Below are positions 1 through 11,247 of a stretch of 64,000 nt of DNA, in pieces. The notes under the pieces were generated by a model. The model saw only the letters and a list, made by a program, of their open reading frames with translations. It was not told the DNA's origin and made no database searches. Origin of the DNA: Sinohyriopsis cumingii (lineage: Eukaryota; Mollusca; Bivalvia; Unionida; Unionidae); NCBI GenBank assembly GCA_028554795.2, contig CM068835.1:59243719-59307718 (forward strand), given 5' to 3'. Every line of letters starts with the position of its first letter. Within the stretch, counting starts at the first letter, position 1. The translations under genes and the position numbers were made by a program.

Positions 1-3000
1 AAGTGTATCTCTAATAATACAATAACCAAATTCCTAACTTTGAACAACTGTGTATGGCTATTTTTCTTTCACTACATTTGTTTCCATGTATTATTTTGAC
101 CTTTTTCTCATCGACAAGGATATATTGATAACCGGATGCATGTAGGAATGAATAAATCCATGTTTATGTGTATTCATGTATGTTTCTATACATAAGTATA
201 CGTATTGTGATATGAGTTCCTGCTTATAACTCAATCACAATTCATTTATGAAGAACATGCATGCTATGTTGTACAAATGAATCAATATATGTCCACAGAG
301 TTTTCATCTACTGCTGCATAGCACTCAGTTTGTGGGGAAATGATTTCAGACACAACTCGACAAATAAAATAAGGAATTAAATAATCCAGTAAATTGTTCT
401 GTGTGAATAATGGCTTCACTTTCAACTGGATACCAAATAACTGTGGAAACTCCTTGAAATAGAGTCTGAGCAACTACTCATCCAATATTCAATACTAATG
501 TGATCCGAATGCTTTACTAGGATTATGTTGTCTGAAAATCGTCACAAATTGACATCAATTTGACTGAGAGATAATTAGACTATATTGCTGTTTTCTATAT
601 AAAAAACATAGAATATTGTAATATTCTTACAGAGCGAAACACAGTTCAACTTTACAATAATACTCTCAAATTCGTTAAGAATTCCTTTGTCATCAGACAA
701 CTCTATGAATTTAGCTTGTTTTTCTTCCAGTAAAGTAAGATTCATTCTTCCTTCTTTCGCATTTTGTACAGCTTACTTCTTCCATTTTCCTTCAGGGATT
801 ATTCTACCTAAGAAGGCTTGACAAACAGAACAAACAAATGCTTGTCTTTGCTTGTGTCATGGTGCTAAATGTGACTGTTTAGACAACGTAGAAGAAAGGG
901 TACTGAAATAATACTTACCGCCTGTTTTGTGAAGCATATGATGAAAAAGAAGAAATACAAATCAATCAGTGGTATGATACTACTGATTAACATCAGTATA
1001 GATAAGAACATGAAGATATAATGTCTTGTAATGGAGAACTTTCATCAAATATCCATAACTGTATCTTCTATAATAATGGAGCCAAATTCCTAACATTGAA
1101 CAGGCTATGTATTAGAGACAAGGTACTTTCTAATCTTTTCAAAAATAAAATGTTTCGAGGGGAAGTCTGAACGACAAAAACAATTGATGGGCTGCAAAGT
1201 GTAAAACTTAATAATCACAATTAATGCCATCAGCAGTCACCCGTCAGTGATCTTGTGAATGAAACTAAAGATGCTTGTGAAGTTTCTTCCTTGAACATCT
1301 ACGCACTGAACTAACACATATAAACCTCCTCCTGCTTTATTATTTTGTCGAAGACTGGCTTATCATATTAACAATGGCTCAAGAGGTGTATATTCCTTCC
1401 TGTCCCACTCTCAGAAATGACCTGCCAGTGATGATCATTCTGACCCTCACACTTCACAGAAACGGAAGGGTCAAATGACTATTCAGTTTTATAATCAATT
1501 GCAAACTCTGATGTAACAACATTACGCTCATATTAAGATAGAATATCTGAGTTATCTGACCCTATCATTTCAACTTATGGCTTTAAAGCATAATCAGATC
1601 CATTCTTCCTCCTTTCGAACTTTCTGCACTTTCATTCATTCATCAGTTGTGGCGCCACGGTGACTCCTTTGACAACATAGAAGGAAATATATTGATATAA
1701 TACTTTGACGCTGTTTTGTGAAGGATAAAATGAAAAAGTACAAATACAAAATATTCAATGATATCATGCTACTTTTTATCATCAGCATACATATGAACAT
1801 GTTGCTATAATTTGTTCTAATGAAAAATATGCATCAAGTTTATTTAACAAGTGTATCTTCTATAAAACAATAACCAAAATCATAGGTATATGTATTCTGG
1901 TATGAGTTCCTGCTTAGAACTCAATCAGAATTCATTTATGAAGAACATGCATGCTATGTTGAACAAATGAATCAATATATGTCCACAGAGTTTTCATCTA
2001 CTGCTGCATTGCACTCAATTTGAGGGAAATTATTTCAGATACAATTCCACAAATAAAATAAGGAATTGTATTATCGAATAAATTGTTCTGTGTGCACAAT
2101 GGCTTCACTTTCCACTGGAAACCAAATAACTGTGGAAATTCCTTGAAACAGAGGCTGAAAAATTAAAAAAAAGATAAAAAGACAATATTGCTGTATTCTA
2201 AAAAAAGAAATATAGTAATATTCTTACACAGATAACAGATCAACAGTACAATAATACTCTCAAATTTATGAAGAATTCCTTTGTTATCTGATTACTCTAA
2301 AATTTCAGCTTATGTTTCTTACGTTAAAGTAAGATCCATTCTTTCTTCTTTCGAATTTTGTACAGCTTACTTCTTCAATTTTCTCTCAGGGATTATTCTA
2401 CCCAAAAAGTCATGCCAAACACAACAAACAAATGAATGTCTACCCTTCTGTTATCGTCCTACGATGACTGTGCAGACAACGTAGAAGAAAAGGTACTGAA
2501 ATAATACTTACTGCCTGTTTTGTGAAGTATATGATGAAAAAGAAGAAATACAAATCAATCAATGGTATGATACTACTGAATAACATCGTTATATATAGGA
2601 ACATGATGATATAATGTCTTGTAATATAGAACTTTCACCAAAGATCCATATCTGTAGCCTCTATAATAATAGAACCAAATTCCTAACGTTGAACATTCAT
2701 TATATTAGAGAGAAGGTACTTTCCAATCTTTTCCACACAAAAATAATTCGGTGGGAAGTTTGAACGACAAAAACAATTGATAGCCTGCAAAGTGTAAAAC
2801 TTAATTTTCACAATTAATGCCATCAGTGGTCACATTTGATAAGGGGATTTTGACAACTGGATCCATGTAGAAATGAATCAATCCATGTTTATGTGTATTC
2901 ATTCATGTATGTATACATAAGAACACAATCAGAATTCATTTATGAAGAACATGCATGCTATGTTGCACAAATAAATCAACACTAACACATATACACCTTC

Positions 3001-3190
3001 TCCAGCTAGATTATTTTGTCGAAGACTGGCTTATCATATTAACAATGGCTCAATAGGTGTATATTTGTTCCTGTCCCACTCTCAGAAATGACCTGCCAGT
3101 GATGATCATTCCGACCGTCACACTTCACAGAAACGGAAAGGTCAAATGACTATTCTCTTTTATAATCGATTGCAAGCTCTGATGAAACAA

Positions 3191-3500
3191 CATTACGCTC
3201 ATATTAAGATAGAGTATCTTAGTTATCTGACCCTATCATTTCAATTTATGGCTTTAAACCATAATCCGATCCATTCCTAATCCTTTCGAACTTTCTGCAC
3301 TTTCACTCATTCATCAGTTGTGGCGCTACGGTGACTCCTTTACGACATTACGCATAAATCAATATAGAATATCTTAGTCATCTGACCCTATCATTTCAAC
3401 TTATGGCTTTAAACCATAATCAGATCCATTCTTAATCCTTTCGAACTTTCTGCAATTTTATTCATTCATCAGTTGTGGCGCTACGGTGACTCCTTTGACA
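3191..3500. repeat. Local 155 bp tandem duplication inside a monomer
   Basis: The segment beginning CATTACGCTCATATTAAG at 3,191 is repeated beginning CATTACGCATAAATCAAT at 3,346, an offset of 155 bp. Both copies run through the landmarks CTGACCCTATCATTTCAA, TTCATCAGTTGTGGCGCTAC and GGTGACTCCTTT. The copies differ at several bases, so this is not a very recent event. Other monomers have this segment once. Confidence 0.8.
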
Positions 3501-5639
3501 ACATAGAAGGAAATATATTGATATAATACTTTGACGCTGTTTTATGAAGGATAAAATGAAAAAGTACAAATACAAAATATTCAGTGATATCATGCTACCT
3601 TTTAGCATCAGTATATATAGGAACATGTTGATATAATGTGTTGTAATGGAAAATTTGCATCAACTTTACTTAATAAGTGTGTCTTCTATAAAACAATAAC
3701 CAAAATCCTAACACTGAACAACTGTGTATGGCTATATTTATTTCACTACATTTGTTTCCATGTATTATTGTGATCTTCTTCTCATCGATAAGGATATTTT
3801 CACAACTGGATGCATGTAGGAATGAATCAATCCATGTTTATGTGTATTCATGCATGTATGTATACATAAGTATATGTATTCTGCTATGAGTTCCTGCTTA
3901 GATCTCAATCAGAATTCATTTATGAAGAACATGCATGCTATGCTGAACAAATGAATCAATATATGTCTACAGAGTTTTCATCTACTGCTGCATTGCACTC
4001 AGTTTGTGGGAAATTATTTCAGATACAATTCCACAAATAAAATAAGGAATTGTATTATCGAATAAATTGTTCTGTGTGTACAATGGCTTCACTTTCCACT
4101 GGAAACCAAATAACTGTGGAAATTCCTTGAAAAAGAGGCTGAACAATTAAAAATCCAATATTCAATACTAATGTGATCAGAATGCTAGGATTATGTTCCC
4201 TATAAATCGTCACAAATTGACATCAATTTGAATGAGAGATAATTAGACAATATTGCTGTATTCTAAGAAAAAAGAAATATAGTAATATTCTTACACAGAT
4301 AACAGATCAACAGTACAACAATACTCTCAAATTTATGAAGAATTCTTTTGTTATCTGATTACTCTAAAATTTCAGCTTATGTTTCTTACGGTAAAGTAAG
4401 ATCCATTCTTTCTTCTTTCGAATTTTGTACAGCTTACTTCTTCAATTTTCTCTCAGGGATTATTCTACCCAAAAAGTCATGGCAAACAACAAACAAATGA
4501 ATGTCTTCCCTTCTGTTATGGTCCTAGGATCACTGTGCAGACAACGTAGAAGAAAAGGTACTGAAATAATACTTACTGACTGTTTTGTGAAGGATATGAT
4601 GAAAAAGAGGAAATACAAAGCATTAAATGGTATGCTACTACTTATTAATATCAGTATAGATTATTACATGATGATATAATGTCTTGTAATGGAGAACTTT
4701 CGCAAAACATCCATAACTGTATACTCTAAAATAGTAGAGCCAAATTCCTAACATTGAACAGGCTACGTATTAGAGACAAGGTACCTTCCAATCTTTTCAA
4801 TAATAAAATGTTTCGAGGGGATGTCTGAACGACAAAAACAAATGATAGCCTGCAAAGTGGTAAACTTAATAATGACAATTAATGCCATCAGTGGTCACCC
4901 GTCCGTGATCTTGTCATTGAAACTAAAGAAGCTTGTCGAGTTTCTTCCTTGAAAATCTAGGCAGTGAAGAAAGAGATATAACCCTCCTCCTGCTAGATTA
5001 AATTGTCAATTACTGGCTCCTAATAATCACAATGGCTGAATAGGTATATTTTCCTCCATATCCCACTCTCAGAAATGGCCTGCCAGTGATGATTATTCCG
5101 ACCCTCAGACTTCACAGAAACAGACAGGTCAAAAGATTATTCAGTTTCATAATCAATTGCAAAGTCTGACATAACAACATCACGCTCCAATTAATCTAAA
5201 ATATCATAGTCATCTGACCCTATCATTTCAACTTATGGCTCTAAAGCATAATCAGATCCATTCTTAATCCTTTCGAACTTTCTGCACTTTCATTCATTCA
5301 TCAGTTGTGGCGTTACGGTGACTCCTTTGACAACGTAGAAGGAGAGATTTTGATATAATACTTTGTCGCTGTTTTATGAAGGAAACAATGAAAAAGTAGA
5401 AATACAAAACATTCAGTGATATCATGCTGCTGTTTAGCATCAGTATATATATGAACACGTTGATATGATGTGTTATAATGGAAAATTTGCATGAAGTTTA
5501 CTTAATAACTGTATCTTTTATAATACAATAACCAAATTCCTAACATTGAACAACTGTGTATGGCTATATTTATTTCACTACATTTGTTTCCATGTATTAT
5601 TTTGACCTTTTTCTCATCAAGAAGGATATATTGACAACT

Positions 5640-7487
5640 GGATGCATGTAGGAATGAATCAATCCATGTTTATGTTTATTCATGCATGTCTCTATACATA
5701 AGTATATGTATTGTGGTATGAATTCCTGCTTATAACGAAATCACAATTCATTTATGAAGTACATGCATGCTGTGTTGTACAAATGAATCAATATATGTCA
5801 ACAGAGTTTTCATCTACTGCTGCATAGCACTCAGTTTGTGGGGAAATTATTTCAGATACAACTCGACAACTAAAATAAGGAATTAAATAATCCAGTAAAT
5901 TGTTCTGTGTGAATAATGGCTTCACTTTCAACTGGATACCAAAAAACTGTGGAAACTCCTCGAAATAGAGTCTGAGCAACTACTCATCCAATATTCAATA
6001 CAAATGTGATCCGAGTGCTTTACTAGGAATATGTTGGCTGAAAATCGTCACAAATTGACATCAATTTGAAGGAGAGATAATTAGACTATATTGCTTTATT
6101 CTAAATAAAAAACATAGAATATTGTAATATTCTTACAAAGAGAAACACAGTTCAACTTTACAATAATACTCTCAAATTCATTAAGAATTCCTTTGTCATC
6201 AGACAACTCTATGAATTTAGCTTGTGTTTCTTAAAGTAAAGTAAGATCCATTCTTTCTTCTTTCGAATTTTGTACAGCTTACTTCTTCCATTTTCTCTCA
6301 GGGATTATTCTACCCAAAAAGGCATGACAAACAGAACAAACAAATGCTTGTCTTTGCTTGTGTCATGCTGCTAAATGTGACTGTTTAGACAACGTAGAAG
6401 AAAGGGTACTGAAATAATACTTACCGCCTGTTTTGTGAAGCATATGATGGAAAAGAAGAAATACAAATCAATCAGTGGTATGATACTACTGATTAACATC
6501 AGCATTGATAAGAACATGAAGATATAATGTCTTGTAATGGAGTGCTTTCATCAAATATCCATAACTGTATCTTCTGTAATAATAGAGCCAAATTCCTAAC
6601 ATTGAACAGGCTATGTATTAGAGACAAGGTACTTTCTAATCTTTTCAAAAATAAAATGTTTCGAGGGGAAGTCTGAACGACAAAAACAACTGATAGGCTG
6701 CGAAGTGTAAAACTTAATAATCACAATTAATGCCATCAGTGGTCACCCGTCAGTGATCTTGCGAATGAAACTAAAGATGCTTGTGAAGTTTCTTCCTTGA
6801 AAATCTAGGCAGTGAACTAACACATATACACCTCCTCCTGCTAGATTATTTTGTCGAAGACTGGCTTATCATATTAACAATGGCTCAAGAGGTGTATATT
6901 TGTTCCTGTCCCACTCTCAGAAATGACCTGCCAGTGATGATCATTCCGACCCTCAGTCTTCACAGAAACGGAAAGGTCAAATGACTATTCAGTTTTATAA
7001 TCAATTGCAAACTATGATGTAACAACATTACGCTCATATTAAGATAGAGTATCTTAGTTCTCTGACCCTATCATTTCAACTTATGGCTTTAAAGCATAAT
7101 CAGATCCATTCTTCCTCCTTTCGAACTTTCTGCACTTTCATTCATTCATCAGTTGTGGCGCCACGGTGACTCCTTTGACAACATAGAAGGAAATATATTG
7201 ATATAATACTTTGACGCTGTTTTGTGAAGGATAAAATGAAGACGTAGAAATACAAAATATTCAGTGATATCATGCTACTTTTTAGCATCAGTATATATAG
7301 AAACATGTTGATATAATGTGTTGTAATGGATAATTTGCATCAACTTTACTTTATAAGTGTGTCTTCTATAATACAATAACCAAAATCCTAACACTGAACA
7401 ACTGTGTATGACTATATTTATTTCACTACATTTGTTTCCATGTATTATTGTCTTCGTTTTCTCATAGACAAGGATATTTTGACAACT
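5640..7487. repeat. Representative full-length 1.85 kb array monomer
   Basis: I use this copy as the type monomer. Landmarks from its anchor are: GAACATGCATGCTATGTTG-like sequence near +120; TTTTCATCTACTGCTGCATA near +160; module A from about +603 (GATCCATTCTTTCTTC) to about +970; CATCAGTGGTCACCCGTCAG near +1096; the GC-richer box GACCTGCCAGTGATGATCAT near +1284; and module B from about +1460 (GATCCATTCTTCCTCC) to about +1770. Modules A and B share the order GATCCATTC, GACAAC(G/A)TAGAAG, TAATACTT, GTTTTGTGAAGGAT, ATGAAAAAG, GAAATACAAA, AACATTGAACA, so the monomer contains an old internal duplication. No long ORF is conserved between copies. Confidence 0.85.
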
Positions 7488-8605
7488 GGATGCATGTAGG
7501 AATGGATCAATCCATGTTTATGTGTATTCATGCATGTATGTATACATAAGTATATGTATTCTGCTATGAGTTCCTGCTTAGAACTCAATCAGAATTCATT
7601 TATGAAGAACATGCATGCTATGTTGAACAAATGAATCAATATATGTCCACAGAGTTTTCATCTACTGCTGCATTGCACTCAATTTGTGGGAAATTATTTC
7701 AGATACAATTCCACAAATAAAATAAGGAATTGTATTATCGAATAAATTGTTCTGTGTGCACAATGGCTTCACTTTCCACTGGAAACCAAATAACTGTGGA
7801 AATTCCTTGAAATAGAGTCTGAACAATTAAAAATCCAATATTCAATACTAATGTGATCAGAATGCTAGGATTATGTTTCCTAAAAATCGTCACAAATTGA
7901 CATCAATTAGAATGAAAGATAATTAGACAATATTGCTGTATTCTAAAAAAAGAAATAGTAATATTCTTACACAGATCACAGATCAACAGCAGTGCAATAA
8001 TACTCTCAAATTTATGAAGAATTCCTTTGTTATCTGATTACTCTAAAATTTTAGCTTATGTTTCTTACGGTAAAGTAAGATCCATTCTTTCTTCTTTCGA
8101 ATCTTGTACAACATAGAAGGAAAGATATTGTTTTGAGAAGGATAAAATGAAAAAGAAGAAATACAAAACATTCAGTGATATCATACTACCGTTTAACATC
8201 AGTATAGATAGGAACATGTTCCTACTATTTTTTTTGTTGTAATGAAAATTTTGCTTCATTTTTCATTAGCCCATGATTTTCGCTTATGTTTCCAACAATA
8301 TAATAAGATCAACTCTTACTCCCTTTGAATTTCGCTGTTTTGTGAAGGATATGATTTGGAGAAAAGAAAAACAAATCATTCAGTGATATCACACTAAAGT
8401 TTAGTATCAGTGCGGATAGGAACATCATGATACAGTTTGTCGTAATATAGAACTTGCATCAAGTTTACTTATGACTTTCTTTTCTATGATAAAATAACCA
8501 AATTCCTAACATTGCATAGCAATGTATGGCTATATTATTTTCACGACATTTGTTTCCATGTATTATAGTAACCTTTTTCACCTGGACAAGGATATATTGA
8601 CAACG
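7488..8605. repeat. Truncated hybrid monomer with an A-to-B junction
   Basis: This monomer is 1,118 bp, about 720 bp shorter than normal. Module A reads normally to TTGTACA near 8,108 and then continues as module B (ACATAGAAGGAAAGATATTG). The A remainder, the middle of the monomer and the start of B are missing. The junction lies within sequence similar between modules. It differs from the deletion points that define the 0.67 kb monomers, so it is an independent event. Confidence 0.75.
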
Positions 8606-9101
8606 GGAAGCATGTAGGAATGAATCACTATATGTTTATGTGTATTCATACATGTATCTGTACATGGGTATATGTATTTTGGTATGAATTCCTGCTTATA
8701 ACTCAATCACAATTCATTTATGAAGTACATGCATGCTATCTTGCACAAATGAATCAAACAATGTCCTCAGAGTTTTCATGTACTAATGCATAGCACCTCA
8801 TTTTGTGTGGAAATTACTTAAAAGACCATTCGACAAATAAAATAAGGAATTAAATTATCCAAAAAATTGTTGTGTGTGCACAATAGCTCTAGTATTCACT
8901 GGATAACAAATAACTTTTGAAACTCCTTGAAATATAGACAGAGCAAATAAAAAATAAATTATTCAATACTAATGTGACCAGAATGCTTTACCAGGATTAT
9001 GTTTCCTGAAAATCGTCACAAATTGATATCACTTTGAATGAGACATAATTAGACTATTGCCGTACTGTAAAGAAAAAACATAAAAATATAGTAATATTGT
9101 T

Positions 9102-9114
9102 ACAGAAATACAAT
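9102..9114. repeat. Left target-site duplication of the SINE
   Basis: The 13-mer ACAGAAATACAAT occurs here and again at 9,244-9,256, exactly flanking the foreign SINE sequence, as expected for LINE-mediated insertion. The right copy overlaps the end of the AAC-rich tail by its first bases. Confidence 0.8.
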
Positions 9115-9243
9115 TCTCGTGGGTCGGTGGTTCTTTCCGGGGTTTTCCGCGTTCTTCCTCCACCATTAATGCTGGCCGCCATGTATAGCCTATCATGCTG
9201 AAAAATGGCGTTAAACCCCAAAACAATAACAACAACAACAACA
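9115..9243 (+). mobile_element. Short SINE insertion with (AAC)n tail
   Basis: About 129 bp, much more GC-rich than its surroundings and absent from every other monomer. It contains GGGTCGGTGGTTCTTTCC, TTCTTCCTCCACC, ATGCTGGCCGCCATGTATA and GGCGTTAAACCCCAA, then a tail of AAC repeats. From memory this resembles a SINE family abundant in molluscs and other lophotrochozoans. No tRNA-type A or B box is evident, so the copy is probably 5' truncated. A 13 bp target duplication flanks it. It also explains why the host monomer (8,606-10,576) is 1,971 bp rather than about 1,830. Confidence 0.75.
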
Positions 9244-9256
9244 ACAGAAATACAAT
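9244..9256. repeat. Right target-site duplication of the SINE
   Basis: Exact copy of the 13 bp at 9,102-9,114, directly after the AAC tail. The array sequence resumes immediately with AATACTCTCAAA. Confidence 0.8.
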
Positions 9257-10576
9257 AATACTCTCAAAGTCATTTAGAATTCCTTTGTCATCTGACTACT
9301 ATATGATTTTAGCTTATGTTTCTTACAGTAATGTAAGATCCATTCATTTTCTTTCGAATCTTGGACAGCTACTACTTCAATTTTCCCTCAGGGATTATTC
9401 TACCCAAAAAAGTCATGGCAAACAGACCAAATAAATAAGATTGAACCCTTCTGTTATGGTGCTACGATGACTGTTTAGACAACGTAGAACAAAAGATACT
9501 GAAATAATACTTACGTACTGTTTTGTGTACGATACGATAAAAAAAACGAAGTACAAAACAATCAATGGTATGATACTACTGATTAGCATCAGTATAGATA
9601 GGAACATCATGATATAATCTCTTGTAATGGAGATCTTTCAACAAAGATCCATTAACTGTATTCTGTAAAATAATATAACCAAATTCCTAACATTGGACAG
9701 GCTATGCATTAAAGACAAGGTACTTTCCAATCTTTTCAAAAATAACATTTTTTAGGGGAAATCTGAAGGACAGACACTATTGATAGCCTGCAAAGTGCAA
9801 AACATAATAATCACAACTAATGCCATCAGTGGTCACCCGTCAGTGATCTTGTGAATGAAACTAAAGATGCTTGTGGAGTTTCTTCCTTGAAAATCTAGGC
9901 AGTGAACTAAGCGATATACAACTCATCCGCTAGATTAAATTCTCAAAGACAGACTCATCATAATCACAATGGTTCAACAGGTGTATTTTCCTTCCTGTCC
10001 CACTCTCAGAAATGACCTGCCAGTGATGATCATTCCGTCCCTCAGACTTCACAGAAGCAGAAAGGTCAAATGACTATTCAGTTTTATAATCAATTGCAAA
10101 GTCTGACGTAACAATATTACGCTCAAATGAATCTAGAATATCTCACTCATCTGACCCTATCATTTCAACTTATGTCTCTAAAGCATAATCAGATCCATTC
10201 TTCCTCCTTTGGAATTTTCTGCAGTCTCATTCATTCATCAGTTGTGGAGCTACGGTGACTCCTTAGACAACATAGAAGGAAAGACATTGATATAATACGT
10301 CCACGGTGTTTTGTGAAGGATAAAATGAAAAAGAAGAAATACAAAACATTCAGTGATACCATACCACCGTTTAGCATCAGTGTATATAGGAACATGATGA
10401 TATAATGTTTTGTAATGGAAAATTTGCAACATTTTTCCTTAATAATTGTATCTTCGATAACAACATAACCAAATTCCTAACATTGAACATCTATGTATCG
10501 CTATATTTCTTTCACTACTTCTATTTCCATGTATTATAGTAACCCTTTTCATGTAGACAAGGATATATTGACAACT

Positions 10577-11247
10577 GGATCATTGTAGGAATGAATCAAT
10601 CCATGTTTATGTGTATTCATGCATGTTTCTATACATGAGTATATGTACATTGGTATGCTTTCCTGCTTATAACTTAATCACAATTAATTGATGACGAACA
10701 TAATGCTATGTTGCACCACTTAATAAATATATACAAAAAATATTGTGATAGTATTTCAGAAAGAAACATTTCAACATTACAATAATACTATGAAATTGAT
10801 TTTGTATTCCTTTGTCATTTCACTACCCCATGATTTTACCTTATGTTTCCAACAATATAACAAAATCAACTCTTGTTCCTTTTGAATTTTACAAAGTTTC
10901 TTTCATTCATCAGTTATGGCGATATGGTGACTCATTAGACAACAACGAAGGAAAGATATTGACATAATACTTTCACGCTGTTTTGTGAAGGATATGAATA
11001 CAAAGAAGAAATACAAATCATTCAGTGATATCATACTAATATTTAGCGTCAGCTGAGATAGGAACATTATGATACGATGTATTGTAATATAGAACTTGCA
11101 TCAAGTTTACTTATAACTGTATTTTCTATGACGAGATAACCAAATTCAAAACATTAAACAGCTATGTGTAGCTATATTTCTTTTTAATACATTTGATGCC
11201 ATGTATTATAGCAATCTTTTCACCTTGAACAGGATATATTGACAATT
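10577..11247. repeat. Representative 0.67 kb short monomer
   Basis: Relative to the 1.84 kb monomer two segments are missing. The first is about 0.32 kb normally running from the TCCACAGAGTTTTCATC box to TGCTGTACTGTAAAG; it is replaced by a junction near ATACAAAAAATATTGTGATAG. The second is about 0.85 kb and joins the start of module A (CTTATGTTTCCAACA, AAATCAACTCTTG) directly to module B (TTTCATTCATCAG). The second loss equals the A-to-B offset, as expected for recombination between the modules. The same short form recurs at 19,558, 25,350, 51,893, 54,394, 56,900 and 59,413 (660-674 bp each), usually followed by a full-length monomer. It is therefore an established array component and not a one-off deletion. 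Confidence 0.85.

Noticed and set aside
282..473. A 63-codon minus-strand ORF recurring at 5,788, 29,841 and, diverged, 33,387
   Set aside because: It occurs only in one monomer subtype, is lost in others, and shows no coding signature.
2281..2484. A 67-codon ORF recurring at 13,100, 16,780, 22,615 and 32,074
   Set aside because: It lies in module A, is broken in other monomers, has no recognisable domain, and is low-complexity AT-driven sequence.
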